A DNA stretch of 64,000 nt from Collinsella sp. 4_8_47FAA (lineage in GTDB: Bacteria > Actinomycetota > Coriobacteriia > Coriobacteriales > Coriobacteriaceae), in the NCBI RefSeq assembly GCF_000763055.1, contig NZ_KN214134.1, forward strand, positions 265,318 through 329,317. Reading direction: 5' to 3'. A model generated the notes under the pieces. It was not told the DNA's origin. It made no database searches and saw nothing but the letters and a program-made list of their open reading frames with translations. Positions within the stretch are counted from its first letter, which is position 1. Every line of letters begins with the position of its first letter. Positions 25,984 to 37,095 of this stretch are shown piece by piece. A program made the position numbers and the translations under genes.

Positions 25984-27342
25984 TTATTCCGATACAGTAG
26001 CTTCTCGTTGATTTTTCTCCTGCGAAGATGAGTGGCGGGAAATAAGGTCAAAAGCCATCTCGTAGCACATTTTTCTATATTCACATGATGCAGGGTGTAG
26101 ACTCTTGGGCAAGTAGCCGTGCTCGTCTGCAGCCTCCCAGCTACAGCCCCCACCACAGAAAGACCGAGCCCAACAGTCCGTACAGTCAATTCTTTTTTCG
26201 ACACCCTGACTCCAGTTTTCAATATACCTAGTTTCGTCAATTCCGGTGACGATGTTGCCCATTTTGAATCGCATCATCCCGACAAACCTGTGACAGGGGT
26301 ATACGTCCCCTTCGGGAGTCACGGAAATAAAACGCCTGCCAGCCCCGCATCCGACAAAGGCGATCCTGTTGCTCATAATCAAATCAACTGCAGTTTTCAA
26401 TGTTCTAAACAAGGGCTTTTCCCCTTGATCAATCTGTTTGAGATATTGATCCGCCAAATCTATTAGGCCCGCCCTGATTTTGTTTAATGAGTGTTCGTCG
26501 AGTTTGATATTCTCATCGAATGAGCTCACGGGCGAGAAGTAAATCCTTCTGAAGCCCATCTCTTTAAACTGAAGATAGTCTTCAACAAGGTTACAGTTAT
26601 TATTTGTTAAGGTCGCTCTTGCGCCGAAGGGGAACGACTCGGAAAAACGACGAACGTTTTTGTCGATATCGGAGAAAGAGCCGCCTCCCGTCTTGTACGG
26701 GCGCGATGCATCGTGCTTGCATCCTGTACCATCGAGACTAATCAGAACAGAAAACCCGTGCTCCTTGAAAGAATTCACAGCAGTGTCATTCAAAAGCGTT
26801 CCGTTGGTCGTAATAGAATAGGTAAAGTTTCTATTGGGGTATATTCTTTTTGAATAGTCGACCGTTTTCCATATCAGCGGCTCGTTAATCATGGGTTCCC
26901 CACCAAAAAAGACGATCGCAAGCGTTTCGTTTTCCGATGAACTTGCGACGAGGTAGTCGACCGCCTTGAAGGCTATCTCGTCTGTCATCAGCAGAGGAGA
27001 CGTTCCATAATCTCCTTTACCGGCAAAACAGTAACTACAACCAAGGTTGCATGCATGTGAAACGTGGAGTTCGATGGATCTAAGTTTTCGAGGCGTGTCT
27101 TTTGTTAAGAAAGTCCGCTCAGACAATCGTTTATACTCATCAATGTCGTCTTCAAGTTCTGCTATGGTCGTTTGGTCGTAGCCTTTCGCAGCAAGTGACT
27201 TTGTTAGCAACTTCGAGTTGACCGTTCTTCCCGATGCTTCAAATATGCGAAGCGCATCTTCTGATGCTTGGTCAACCTGAAAGCAATTGCGAGTGACCTC
27301 ATCGAAGCAGTAACGACGATCACTTACTGAGAAAAAATGCAT
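25984..27342 (-). CDS. Radical SAM/SPASM peptide maturase
   Basis: The 452-residue enzyme starts with a region of about 85 residues resembling the precursor-binding domain of SCIFF/ranthipeptide maturases (FSVSDRRYCFDE..NCFQVD). The radical SAM core has CNLGCSYC (CX3CX2C) and FFGGEPM. The SPASM domain supplies further Cys for auxiliary Fe-S clusters: CGAGRRF..TPEGDVYPC and CTDCWARSFCGGGC, with more Cys near the end. It should install thioether links in the two Cys/Asp-rich peptides encoded next. The ATG at 27342 has TTGAGG upstream; the frame also opens at a GTG (27372) without one. AT-rich codon use marks it as acquired. Confidence 0.9.
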   Translation of the reverse strand: MHFFSVSDRRYCFDEVTRNCFQVDQASEDALRIFEASGRTVNSKLLTKSLAAKGYDQTTIAELEDDIDEYKRLSERTFLTKDTPRKLRSIELHVSHACNLGCSYCFAGKGDYGTSPLLMTDEIAFKAVDYLVASSSENETLAIVFFGGEPMINEPLIWKTVDYSKRIYPNRNFTYSITTNGTLLNDTAVNSFKEHGFSVLISLDGTGCKHDASRPYKTGGGSFSDIDKNVRRFSESFPFGARATLTNNNCNLVEDYLQFKEMGFRRIYFSPVSSFDENIKLDEHSLNKIRAGLIDLADQYLKQIDQGEKPLFRTLKTAVDLIMSNRIAFVGCGAGRRFISVTPEGDVYPCHRFVGMMRFKMGNIVTGIDETRYIENWSQGVEKRIDCTDCWARSFCGGGCSWEAADEHGYLPKSLHPASCEYRKMCYEMAFDLISRHSSSQEKNQREATVSE

Positions 27343-27901
27343 ACGTTCCTCAATTTCATGCTGGACTGGCACTAACCTTGTTTATTGTTGCGCAGCTATA
27401 AAAAACCACCAGCGGGGATTCGGTGTGCGGCCCAATCGGACTCCCAAAAGGTTCTATTTGAGACTGGCAAGCTTTGTGTTGTTGGCACTTCGACAGCGCT
27501 CTTTATTCCAACATGGAGCCTCGCAGTTTGAGTCGACTTGCCTCTGGAAGGTCCGATCTTAACTTGATTTAGGATGAAAACAGATTACAGGCGCGCTCCT
27601 CTAGAAAGAAAGGAAACCAATCGCCGCCTTTCACCAGGAAAGTTTTTATAGCCCACCTCGAGCAAAATGAAAGATGCGAGAGCGATTGGGGAACAACGCG
27701 AATCTCCCCTTTTGGGTGGGAGCGAGCCTTCAGCCACCGGCGAACGACTCGCCCTGGTCAGAATCTGGAAGTGGTGCCGGGCCGCTTGGGCCTCCCCGGT
27801 GACTTCGTGGGGCTTACCTGCCTGACGTCGAGGAGTACATCCGCAAGATTCGTTCCCTATGCCGTTTGCTCTCACGCCCGCCTTAGTTCCAAGTCGGGCG
27901 A
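27343..27901. other. Gap at the right edge of the island
   Basis: About 560 bases without a gene I can support. 27614-27692 includes an 8-bp inverted repeat CCAATCGC/GCGATTGG and short broken frames. From about 27900 the sequence changes to GC-rich FHA-gene homology. It probably holds recombination debris and the promoter of the maturase gene, which I could not place. Confidence 0.4.
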
Positions 27902-28332
27902 GCCGCCGCGCTCATGCGACCCGTGGCGGCGACACGTCGACGCCGCGCTCGCTGAGCACATCTTCGGTCGCGGGCGAGCACGAGGTCGCGCCGGCGCATC
28001 CGCTGGGACTGCTGTGCGTGCAAAACGGCTACGTGGTGAGCGTCCCGCGCTGGATTCAGCCGAGTGAGGAAGGCGTTGAGATCGGCGCGCTGGCAACGGG
28101 GGAGGGCGGCATCACCGACGACGTCTCGGCCCGCCATGCCCATATCTGGTGCGACGAGTCTGGCGCATGGTTTGTCGAGGACCTGTCGTCCACTAACGGC
28201 ACCGTGGTGGTAAACGGGGTCACGAGTGTGTGTATTCAAGTAGAGCCCGGCCGCTCCGCCCGGCTCAGCCCCGGTGACGAGCTCAAACTCGGCGAATCCA
28301 CCACCTACGCCATCCTCCTCGGCGCCCTCTAA
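27902..28332 (+). pseudogene. Truncated paralogue of the FHA gene at 20658-21596
   Basis: The frame from about RAHATRGGDTSTPRS to the stop matches the last 140 codons of the FHA protein at 20658-21596 throughout (shared PRWIQPSE, VSARHAHIWCD, LSSTNGTVVVNG, GDELKLGESTTYAIL). Nucleotide identity looks like roughly 80%, too low for a recent duplication. The N-terminal 170 codons and any start signal are missing. It could be the leftover of a tandem FHA paralogue whose front was lost when the island inserted. Confidence 0.75.
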
Positions 28333-28348
28333 CTCATCCCCTCAATGA

Positions 28349-28413
28349 GTTGCGGTGAAATAGGGACTGATTAAGGCCGTTAACAGCAAAAACAGTCCCT
28401 ATTTCACCGCAAC
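28349..28413. repeat. Perfect 21-bp palindromic element with GGGACTG core
   Basis: 28349-28369 and 28393-28413 are exact inverse complements (GTTGCGGTGAAA..GGGACTG) with a 23-base spacer. It resembles the other GGGAC palindromes in this window and looks like a REP/BIME-type dispersed repeat. No T-run follows. Confidence 0.65.
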
Positions 28414-28524
28414 TGCTGTGGGGTTCCAGGGGACTGTGTCCGTCGGTGCCGGGCGCACAATAGTCACCCGAGGTAAACCTTTACCGGCCACCTATATTCG
28501 CCGAAATATGGCTTGACGGCGGGG

Positions 28525-28811
28525 TACAATAAACCCGCATGCGGATTTCCGTTGCGGGCGCTTCCCATCGCCGGGGCGTGCCCGGGAGCATCCGGCATGC
28601 GGCCTTTGCGGCGCTCGGTCATGTGCAAGACGGGTAGCTGGGCCTGTGGAGCGCGTGCAGCCCTCCTCGCCTCGGCATGCCTTCTCTCCACGCCATGTAC
28701 CTGCTGCTGAGTCCGCCTGCCAGATGATTGGAAGCAACAACGAAAATCCCATCACGCCAATATCCCGGCGATCGCCGGGGCCTGTATACCTATATGAGAG
28801 GAGAGGGGTAT
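28525..28811 (+). promoter_or_regulatory. Promoter-like element and long structured leader of nifJ
   Basis: TTGACG (28513-28518) and TACAAT (28525-28530) are present but only 6 bases apart, so they may belong to different or overlapping elements. The roughly 280 bases to the nifJ start contain no credible gene. They can form at least two hairpins built on the same core (GCGTGCC with GGCATGC near 28576-28606; TGGAG-GCGTGC with GCATGC-CTCCA near 28644-28690) and a short CCCGGCG/CGCCGGG hairpin near 28769. It could be a regulatory leader or a small RNA; no known family was recognised. Confidence 0.3.
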
Positions 28812-32351
<3,540 letters not shown>

Positions 32352-32362
32352 GTCTCCCACCG

Positions 32363-32485
32363 CAGGATCTGAGGACTGACCTTCGCGGACGTCCTCGGAC
32401 ATGAAAGAACCCCCGCTGCGCACTACGTGCGGCGGGGGTTCTTTCGTCCTGCGGAGCGTCCGCGAAGGTCAGTCCTCAGATCCTG
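32363..32485 (+). terminator. nifJ terminator nested inside a 29-bp perfect palindrome
   Basis: The inner stem 32404-32416 with 32432-32444 (13 bp, extended by CGCAC/GTGCG) is a classic bidirectional terminator (AAAGAACCCCC..GGGGGTTCTTT). Outside it, 32363-32391 and 32457-32485 are perfect inverse complements, 29 bp. The whole can fold into a single cruciform of about 120 bases. Confidence 0.8.
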
Positions 32486-33005
32486 CTACGACTACGTCCT
32501 CGGATGTGATGGCGGATGAAGGACGTGGTTGTGGGGGGCTTTTGTCCCCTTCGCTGTTTCGCGACTTTGCCGCGAAACCTCGTGCCACTTTGGAGATAGA
32601 TGGGGGACTTGGCTGTTGCCGCCTTTTCGGAGCTTTTCTTTATTCCTTATGCTGGATGAAAAGCCCCTTGTTTTTGCAGGGGTGCATACTCAACTTATAA
32701 GTGCATAGAATCTCGTATAGTGCGAGTAAGATATTGCGCTGTCCGTTTTGTGTTTAGCAGAGATGTAGTTTGCATAATCCGACATAATCCTCGCTGCATT
32801 TAAATAAAGTTGCACGTAAATGGCGTAGATATGTCTGAGCTGGGGTTCTGTACGCTGAGCGGACAAAACCGACCGTTCACCGTTCTGCTATTTTCAAAAT
32901 GAATAAAATGAGCGATAAAGAGAATATAAACCTTAATAAACTCGCGTATCGCACGGACGCGGGTTATTAATGGGTTGTAGGCCTTTTACAGAAAGGATTC
33001 CAGCA
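32486..33005. other. AT-rich upstream region of carbamate kinase
   Basis: About 520 bases with no credible gene. The second half is AT-rich and contains several TATAAT-like words, among them GAATATAAACC near 32920, but no clear promoter pair. A short inverted repeat CGCGTATCGC..GGACGCG lies at 32942-32966. Probably the regulatory region of the next gene. Confidence 0.4.
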
Positions 33006-33968
33006 ATGTCTAAGCCTCTTGGCAAGCCCGATCGTATTGTCGTCGCCCTTGGCGGCAACGCCCTCGGCAACAACCCCGTCGAGCAGATCGAGGCCGTGAG
33101 CAACACCGCCCACGCTCTCCTCGGCCTCATCGAGCAGGGCAACGAGATCATCATCACCCACGGCAACGGCCCGCAGGTCGGCATGATCCAGAACGCCTTC
33201 GCCGCTGCCCACGATGCCATCGGTACCCCCGAGATGCCGCTGCCCGAGTGCGGCGCCATGTCCCAGGGCTACATTGGTTATCACCTGCAGCAGGGCATCG
33301 GCCGCGAGATGCACAAGCGCTATAAGCGTTGGCACGCCGCCACCGTCGTCACCCAGATCGAGTGCGATCCCGATGATCCCGCGTTCAAGAACCCGACCAA
33401 GCCGATCGGCCCCTTCTACACCGAGGAGCAGGCCAAGGAGTTCATGGCCGAGGATCCCTCCAAGGTCTTCGTCGAGGATTCCGGCCGCGGCTGGCGTCGC
33501 GTCGTCGCTTCCCCCGATCCCAAGAAGATCGTCGAGGCCGACTCCATCCTCAACCTGCTCGACAACGAGTTCATCGTCATCGCCTGCGGTGGCGGCGGCA
33601 TCCCCGTTGTCCGCGACTACGAGAACAAGGGCTGCTACAAGGGCGTTCCCGCCGTCATCGACAAGGACCTGGGCGGCGAGCTGCTGGCCGAGGACTGCGA
33701 CGCCGACGTCCTGTTCCTGCTGACCGCCGTTGAGCATGTCGCCATCAACTTTGGCAAGCCCAACCAGGAGGAGCTCGAGGACCTCACCGCCGACGAGGCC
33801 GAGCGCCTGGCCGACGAGGGCCAGTTCGGCAAGGGTTCCATGGAGCCCAAGGTCCGCGCTGCCATCAAGTTCGCCCGTTCCCGCAAGGGCCGCACCTGCA
33901 TCATCGGCGCTCTGGACAAGGCTGCCGAGACCATGGCCGGTCTCTCCGGTACCCGCATCCACGAGTAG
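33006..33968 (+). CDS. arcC: Carbamate kinase
   Basis: The 320-residue enzyme belongs to the amino acid kinase fold and has VVALGGNALG, THGNGPQVGMI, the AMSQGYIGY segment, VIACGGGGIPV and the VIDKDLGGELLA region. It makes ATP from carbamoyl phosphate and ADP, the last step of arginine, agmatine or ureide fermentation. No arginine deiminase or carbamoyltransferase gene lies next to it, so the carbamoyl phosphate source is elsewhere. AGAAAGGA precedes the ATG at 33006. Codon bias is as strong as in nifJ, indicating high expression. A terminator follows at 34034. Confidence 0.96.
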   Translation: MSKPLGKPDRIVVALGGNALGNNPVEQIEAVSNTAHALLGLIEQGNEIIITHGNGPQVGMIQNAFAAAHDAIGTPEMPLPECGAMSQGYIGYHLQQGIGREMHKRYKRWHAATVVTQIECDPDDPAFKNPTKPIGPFYTEEQAKEFMAEDPSKVFVEDSGRGWRRVVASPDPKKIVEADSILNLLDNEFIVIACGGGGIPVVRDYENKGCYKGVPAVIDKDLGGELLAEDCDADVLFLLTAVEHVAINFGKPNQEELEDLTADEAERLADEGQFGKGSMEPKVRAAIKFARSRKGRTCIIGALDKAAETMAGLSGTRIHE

Positions 33969-34033
33969 TCTCTACTCTGTTGCCTCTCTCGTGGGCGCCA
34001 GGCAAAGCGCCTACAAACTAGCCTCTCTTCATG

Positions 34034-34068
34034 AGCCCCGCAGCCCGCTCCGGCTGCGGGGCTTTTGC
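34034..34068 (+). terminator. Terminator after carbamate kinase
   Basis: A 12-bp stem (34034-34045 with 34052-34063, AGCCCCGCAGCC/GGCTGCGGGGCT) followed by TTTGC. Confidence 0.75.
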
Positions 34069-34078
34069 TATTCACCTA

Positions 34079-34130
34079 GTCATTAGGGACGTTCTTAAAT
34101 GACTAGTCAAACAAGAGCGTCCCTAATGAC
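34079..34130. repeat. 18-bp palindromic element with GGGACG core
   Basis: 34079-34096 and 34113-34130 pair over 18 bases with one G-T (GTCATTAGGGACG..CGTCCCTAATGAC). The loop contains the small palindrome GACTAGTC, which recurs as GACTAG at 34151. Same GGGAC family as at 21596 and 28349. Confidence 0.6.
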
Positions 34131-34156
34131 CACTCATTTAAGTCTGTCCTCAATGA

Positions 34157-35158
34157 CTAGTAGTAGGCCCACATGGCTTCGACTTCGTTGAGGACCTCTA
34201 CGACGCCCCAGCGGCGGGCGCTGCGGCTGGCCGAGTTGGGGTCGTAGACGCCAATTTGGTTGGCATCGTCGATGCCGTAGAGCACGATGTAGTGGCCTAC
34301 GTTGGTAAACGTACCGGGGCGCACTGCGGCGATGACGGGCGCACCCGAGCGAAGTGCTTGGGTAATCGATTCGCGATCGTTATAGAGCTGTGTTCCGTTG
34401 AGCCCCAGCTGCCACGCACCGCCTGTCATAAACGACCACTCGGTGGCACCAGTGGGGGCGTAGTTGCCGGCTTCGGCCAGCGCGCATATATCGACCGGCG
34501 TCTTATCGGTATGGCCGGTCTTAAAGATATAGACCATGGTGAGGCAGGTGGGACCGCAAGCGTTTTCGCGAATAGTGCCACCGGCATAGGGCAGCTCCGA
34601 CCATGCGGGGTCAATTTGGTAGATGTGGGGCATGGTGCCGGCCTGCCATTGCGAGCGTGGGGTCGAGAACGCAAAGGAGTAACCGGGCGCGACGGGAGCT
34701 TTAAGCAGCTTGTCCTCGGCAGTGGGCTCAAGACCGGCTGATCCGTGGGAGATACAGGATCCCGAAAACACAAAGACGAGGCAGGCGGCGATGGAGCAAA
34801 GCGCAAGGCGTAGGCGGCGGGCCGGAAGCGCGTGGCTTGTGGTGTGCGACGCGGGGTGAGGGGAGGAATTGCCGCGATCGCGTTGAGGTCGCGAAAAGGA
34901 ACGCTTGACGTAGTAGTCGGTCTTACGGCGATCGTAGCGGCGTGGCTGCGATGTGTCGGTCTGACGTTGGCGTGTGCTCGTGCTCACGCGGTCTGACTGC
35001 TGCACGGTACGGCTTTGCTGCCGCGAAGAAGCCCCGGGCTGCTCTTGGGGGCGCTGCGGGTTGTCGTTGTCGGAGGTGCTTCTGGGCGTTGGCGTGGTGC
35101 GGCCGGCAAGGCGCACGCTTTGTGGCCGTTGGTCGCCGTCATTGTATCCGTATGCCAT
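34157..35158 (-). CDS. C39-like cysteine peptidase, membrane-anchored
   Basis: 333 residues. The first 110 are hydrophilic, rich in Gln, Ser, Arg and Pro, and probably disordered; one helix (about 113-135) anchors the protein; the C-terminal 190 residues are a C39-like papain-fold domain with Cys in ENACGPTC, His in VGHYIVLYG and Asp/Asn in VYDPN. The family cleaves peptide bonds, often in cell-wall or surface proteins; the substrate here is unknown. ATG at 35158 is preceded by AAGGTG; the frame also opens at GTG 35167. It resembles the phage gene at 360 only in fold. Monocistronic, between two plus-strand metabolic genes. Confidence 0.7.
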   Translation of the reverse strand: MAYGYNDGDQRPQSVRLAGRTTPTPRSTSDNDNPQRPQEQPGASSRQQSRTVQQSDRVSTSTRQRQTDTSQPRRYDRRKTDYYVKRSFSRPQRDRGNSSPHPASHTTSHALPARRLRLALCSIAACLVFVFSGSCISHGSAGLEPTAEDKLLKAPVAPGYSFAFSTPRSQWQAGTMPHIYQIDPAWSELPYAGGTIRENACGPTCLTMVYIFKTGHTDKTPVDICALAEAGNYAPTGATEWSFMTGGAWQLGLNGTQLYNDRESITQALRSGAPVIAAVRPGTFTNVGHYIVLYGIDDANQIGVYDPNSASRSARRWGVVEVLNEVEAMWAYY

Positions 35159-35167
35159 TCGAATCAC

Positions 35168-35512
35168 CTTGCCTCATGTGTAACTTGTCTATCCTACATA
35201 AAAAGATGCACGACACATGGGTATGTGCGCCAAAAGCCTGACAAATGGTATGAACGTTGCCGCGCCGCGCGCCAAGCGTCACGGCAACAGGTCTTCAAAA
35301 GCAGACAAGATGAAAGCGTCCAAGACGAATGACGTCTCCCGCCGTTCGTCCCAAAAACGGTGCCGCTCGTTTTGCAGTTCTGCCTTCGGTCGAGCTGCGA
35401 GCGGCGCTGCTGCGCCAAGGCCGTATCTTAAAGCCATGGAATAAAAGCGCGCGGCAAAACGGACCGCGCAAGGGGTGACGCCAAGGGCGTCAAAAAGGAA
35501 AGGAGGGGAACA
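35168..35512. other. Upstream region of the permease gene
   Basis: About 345 bases. A very basic 63-codon frame (35247-35444) lacks a ribosome-binding site and is not called. AAGGAGGGG lies just before the permease ATG. I see no clear promoter. Confidence 0.4.
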
Positions 35513-36964
35513 ATGGCGGACAAGAACGCAGAAGTTGCAGTCGAGGATAACGGCGGCATGAAGAAAACGCTCTCGCTCTGGAACTTCTTCACCATCGGCT
35601 TTGGTGCCATTATCGGTACCGGTTGGGTTCTGCAGGTCGGCGACTGGATGGTCGTGGGCGGCGGTCCCGTTCCCGCTATGATCGCATTCCTCTTGGGTGC
35701 AATCTTCCTCGTGCCCGTCGGAGCTGTTTTCGGTGAGCTCACGGCTGCTATCCCCATCTCGGGCGGCATCGTCGAGTATGTCGATCGTAGCTTTGGCCGT
35801 ACACTGAGCTACATCACCGGATGGCTTTTGGCCCTGGGCAACGGCATCCTGTGCCCGTGGGAGGCCATCGCCATTTCGACCCTCGTGTCCGAGATGTTCG
35901 GCAGCCTACCCGGTCTTGAGTGGCTGCGCGCCGTCAAGCTCTACACCATCCTGGGGGCCGACGTCTACCTGTTCCCGACGCTGATCGCGCTCGGCTTTGC
36001 AGTCTACGTCATCTTCCTCAACTTCCGCGGCGCCAGCTCGGCCGCCAAGCTCCAGGCCTTCCTGACCAAGGCCCTGCTCTGCGGCATGCTGCTCGCCATG
36101 GGCGTCTCGCTGTTCACCGGCTCGCCTGACAATGCCATGCCCGTGTTCTCCCAGGTCACCGGCGCTGGCGGCGGCAAGGCCGCTACCGAGAGCACCAGCC
36201 TGTTCGCCGGCATCGTGTCGGTCTTGGTTCTGACTCCGTTCTTCTACGCCGGTTTCGACACCATTCCTCAGCAGGCTGAGGAAGCAGCCGAGGGCCTCAA
36301 CTGGAACAAGTTCGGCAAGATCATCTCCCTGGCCCTGCTGGCCGCAGGCGGCTTCTACATGGTCTGCATCTACTCGTTCGGCACCATCCTCGACTGGCAT
36401 GAGTTTGTTAAGAGCCCGGTTCCCGCGCTCGCCTGCCTCAAGGGCATCAACATGCTCCTGTACCTGGCCATGCTCGTCATCGCCACGCTTGGACCCATGG
36501 GCCCGATGAACTCCTTCTACGGCGCCACGAGCCGCATCATGCTCGCCATGGGCCGCAAGGGCCAACTGCCCGAGCAGTTCGCCGAGGTCGACCCCAAGTC
36601 CGGCGCTCCCAAGCTTGCCTGCGTCGTTCTGGGCGTCATCACCGTCGTCGGACCGTTTTTGGGCAAGAACATGCTCATCCCTCTGACCAACGTGTCGGCT
36701 CTCGCCTTCATCTTCTCCTGCGGCATGGTCGCCCTCGCTTGCCTGCGCATGCGCTTCACCGAGCCCGACCTGCCTCGTCCCTACGAGGTGCCCGGCGGCA
36801 AGTTTGGTATCTGCCTCGCCATCGGTGCCTGCGCCATCATCATCGGCCTGCTCGTGATTCCGTTCTCTCCCGCCTCCCTCAACATGGTGGAGTGGAGCAT
36901 CGTGATCGGCTGGTTGGCTATTGGCCTGGCCCTCATGGCTTTCACCAATTCCCGCAAAAAGTAA
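35513..36964 (+). CDS. APC-family amino acid permease
   Basis: 483 residues with about 12 to 13 membrane helices. The N-terminal helix FFTIGFGAIIGTGWVLQ carries the GxxIGTG-type substrate motif of amino acid/polyamine/organocation carriers, and a PQQAEEAAEG loop follows helix 6. It takes up (or exchanges) an amino acid or amine. AAGGAGGGGAACA precedes the ATG. The amidohydrolase gene starts 131 bases after its stop on the same strand, so the pair probably imports and opens the same nitrogen compound. Substrate cannot be told from sequence. Confidence 0.85.
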   Translation: MADKNAEVAVEDNGGMKKTLSLWNFFTIGFGAIIGTGWVLQVGDWMVVGGGPVPAMIAFLLGAIFLVPVGAVFGELTAAIPISGGIVEYVDRSFGRTLSYITGWLLALGNGILCPWEAIAISTLVSEMFGSLPGLEWLRAVKLYTILGADVYLFPTLIALGFAVYVIFLNFRGASSAAKLQAFLTKALLCGMLLAMGVSLFTGSPDNAMPVFSQVTGAGGGKAATESTSLFAGIVSVLVLTPFFYAGFDTIPQQAEEAAEGLNWNKFGKIISLALLAAGGFYMVCIYSFGTILDWHEFVKSPVPALACLKGINMLLYLAMLVIATLGPMGPMNSFYGATSRIMLAMGRKGQLPEQFAEVDPKSGAPKLACVVLGVITVVGPFLGKNMLIPLTNVSALAFIFSCGMVALACLRMRFTEPDLPRPYEVPGGKFGICLAIGACAIIIGLLVIPFSPASLNMVEWSIVIGWLAIGLALMAFTNSRKK

Positions 36965-37095
36965 CGCCGAGCCGGGGCGGATCGGGTGCGCGGGACCCTC
37001 TCTTCCGCGCACCGAACCCGGCGCCACTTGGGTAGCTTTGTGAGGCCTTAACCCAACACGGCCTCGCCCACTATATGGATCCATAAGGAGGAACC

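Noticed and set aside
27585..27875. 96-codon minus-strand frame at the island edge
   Set aside because: No ribosome site, no motif, and it overlaps apparent debris.
28513..28710. 65-codon open frame in the nifJ leader
   Set aside because: No start signal; the region looks structured rather than coding.
35247..35444. Small very basic open frame before the permease
   Set aside because: No ribosome-binding site, composition follows the GC-rich frame, and no recognisable pattern.
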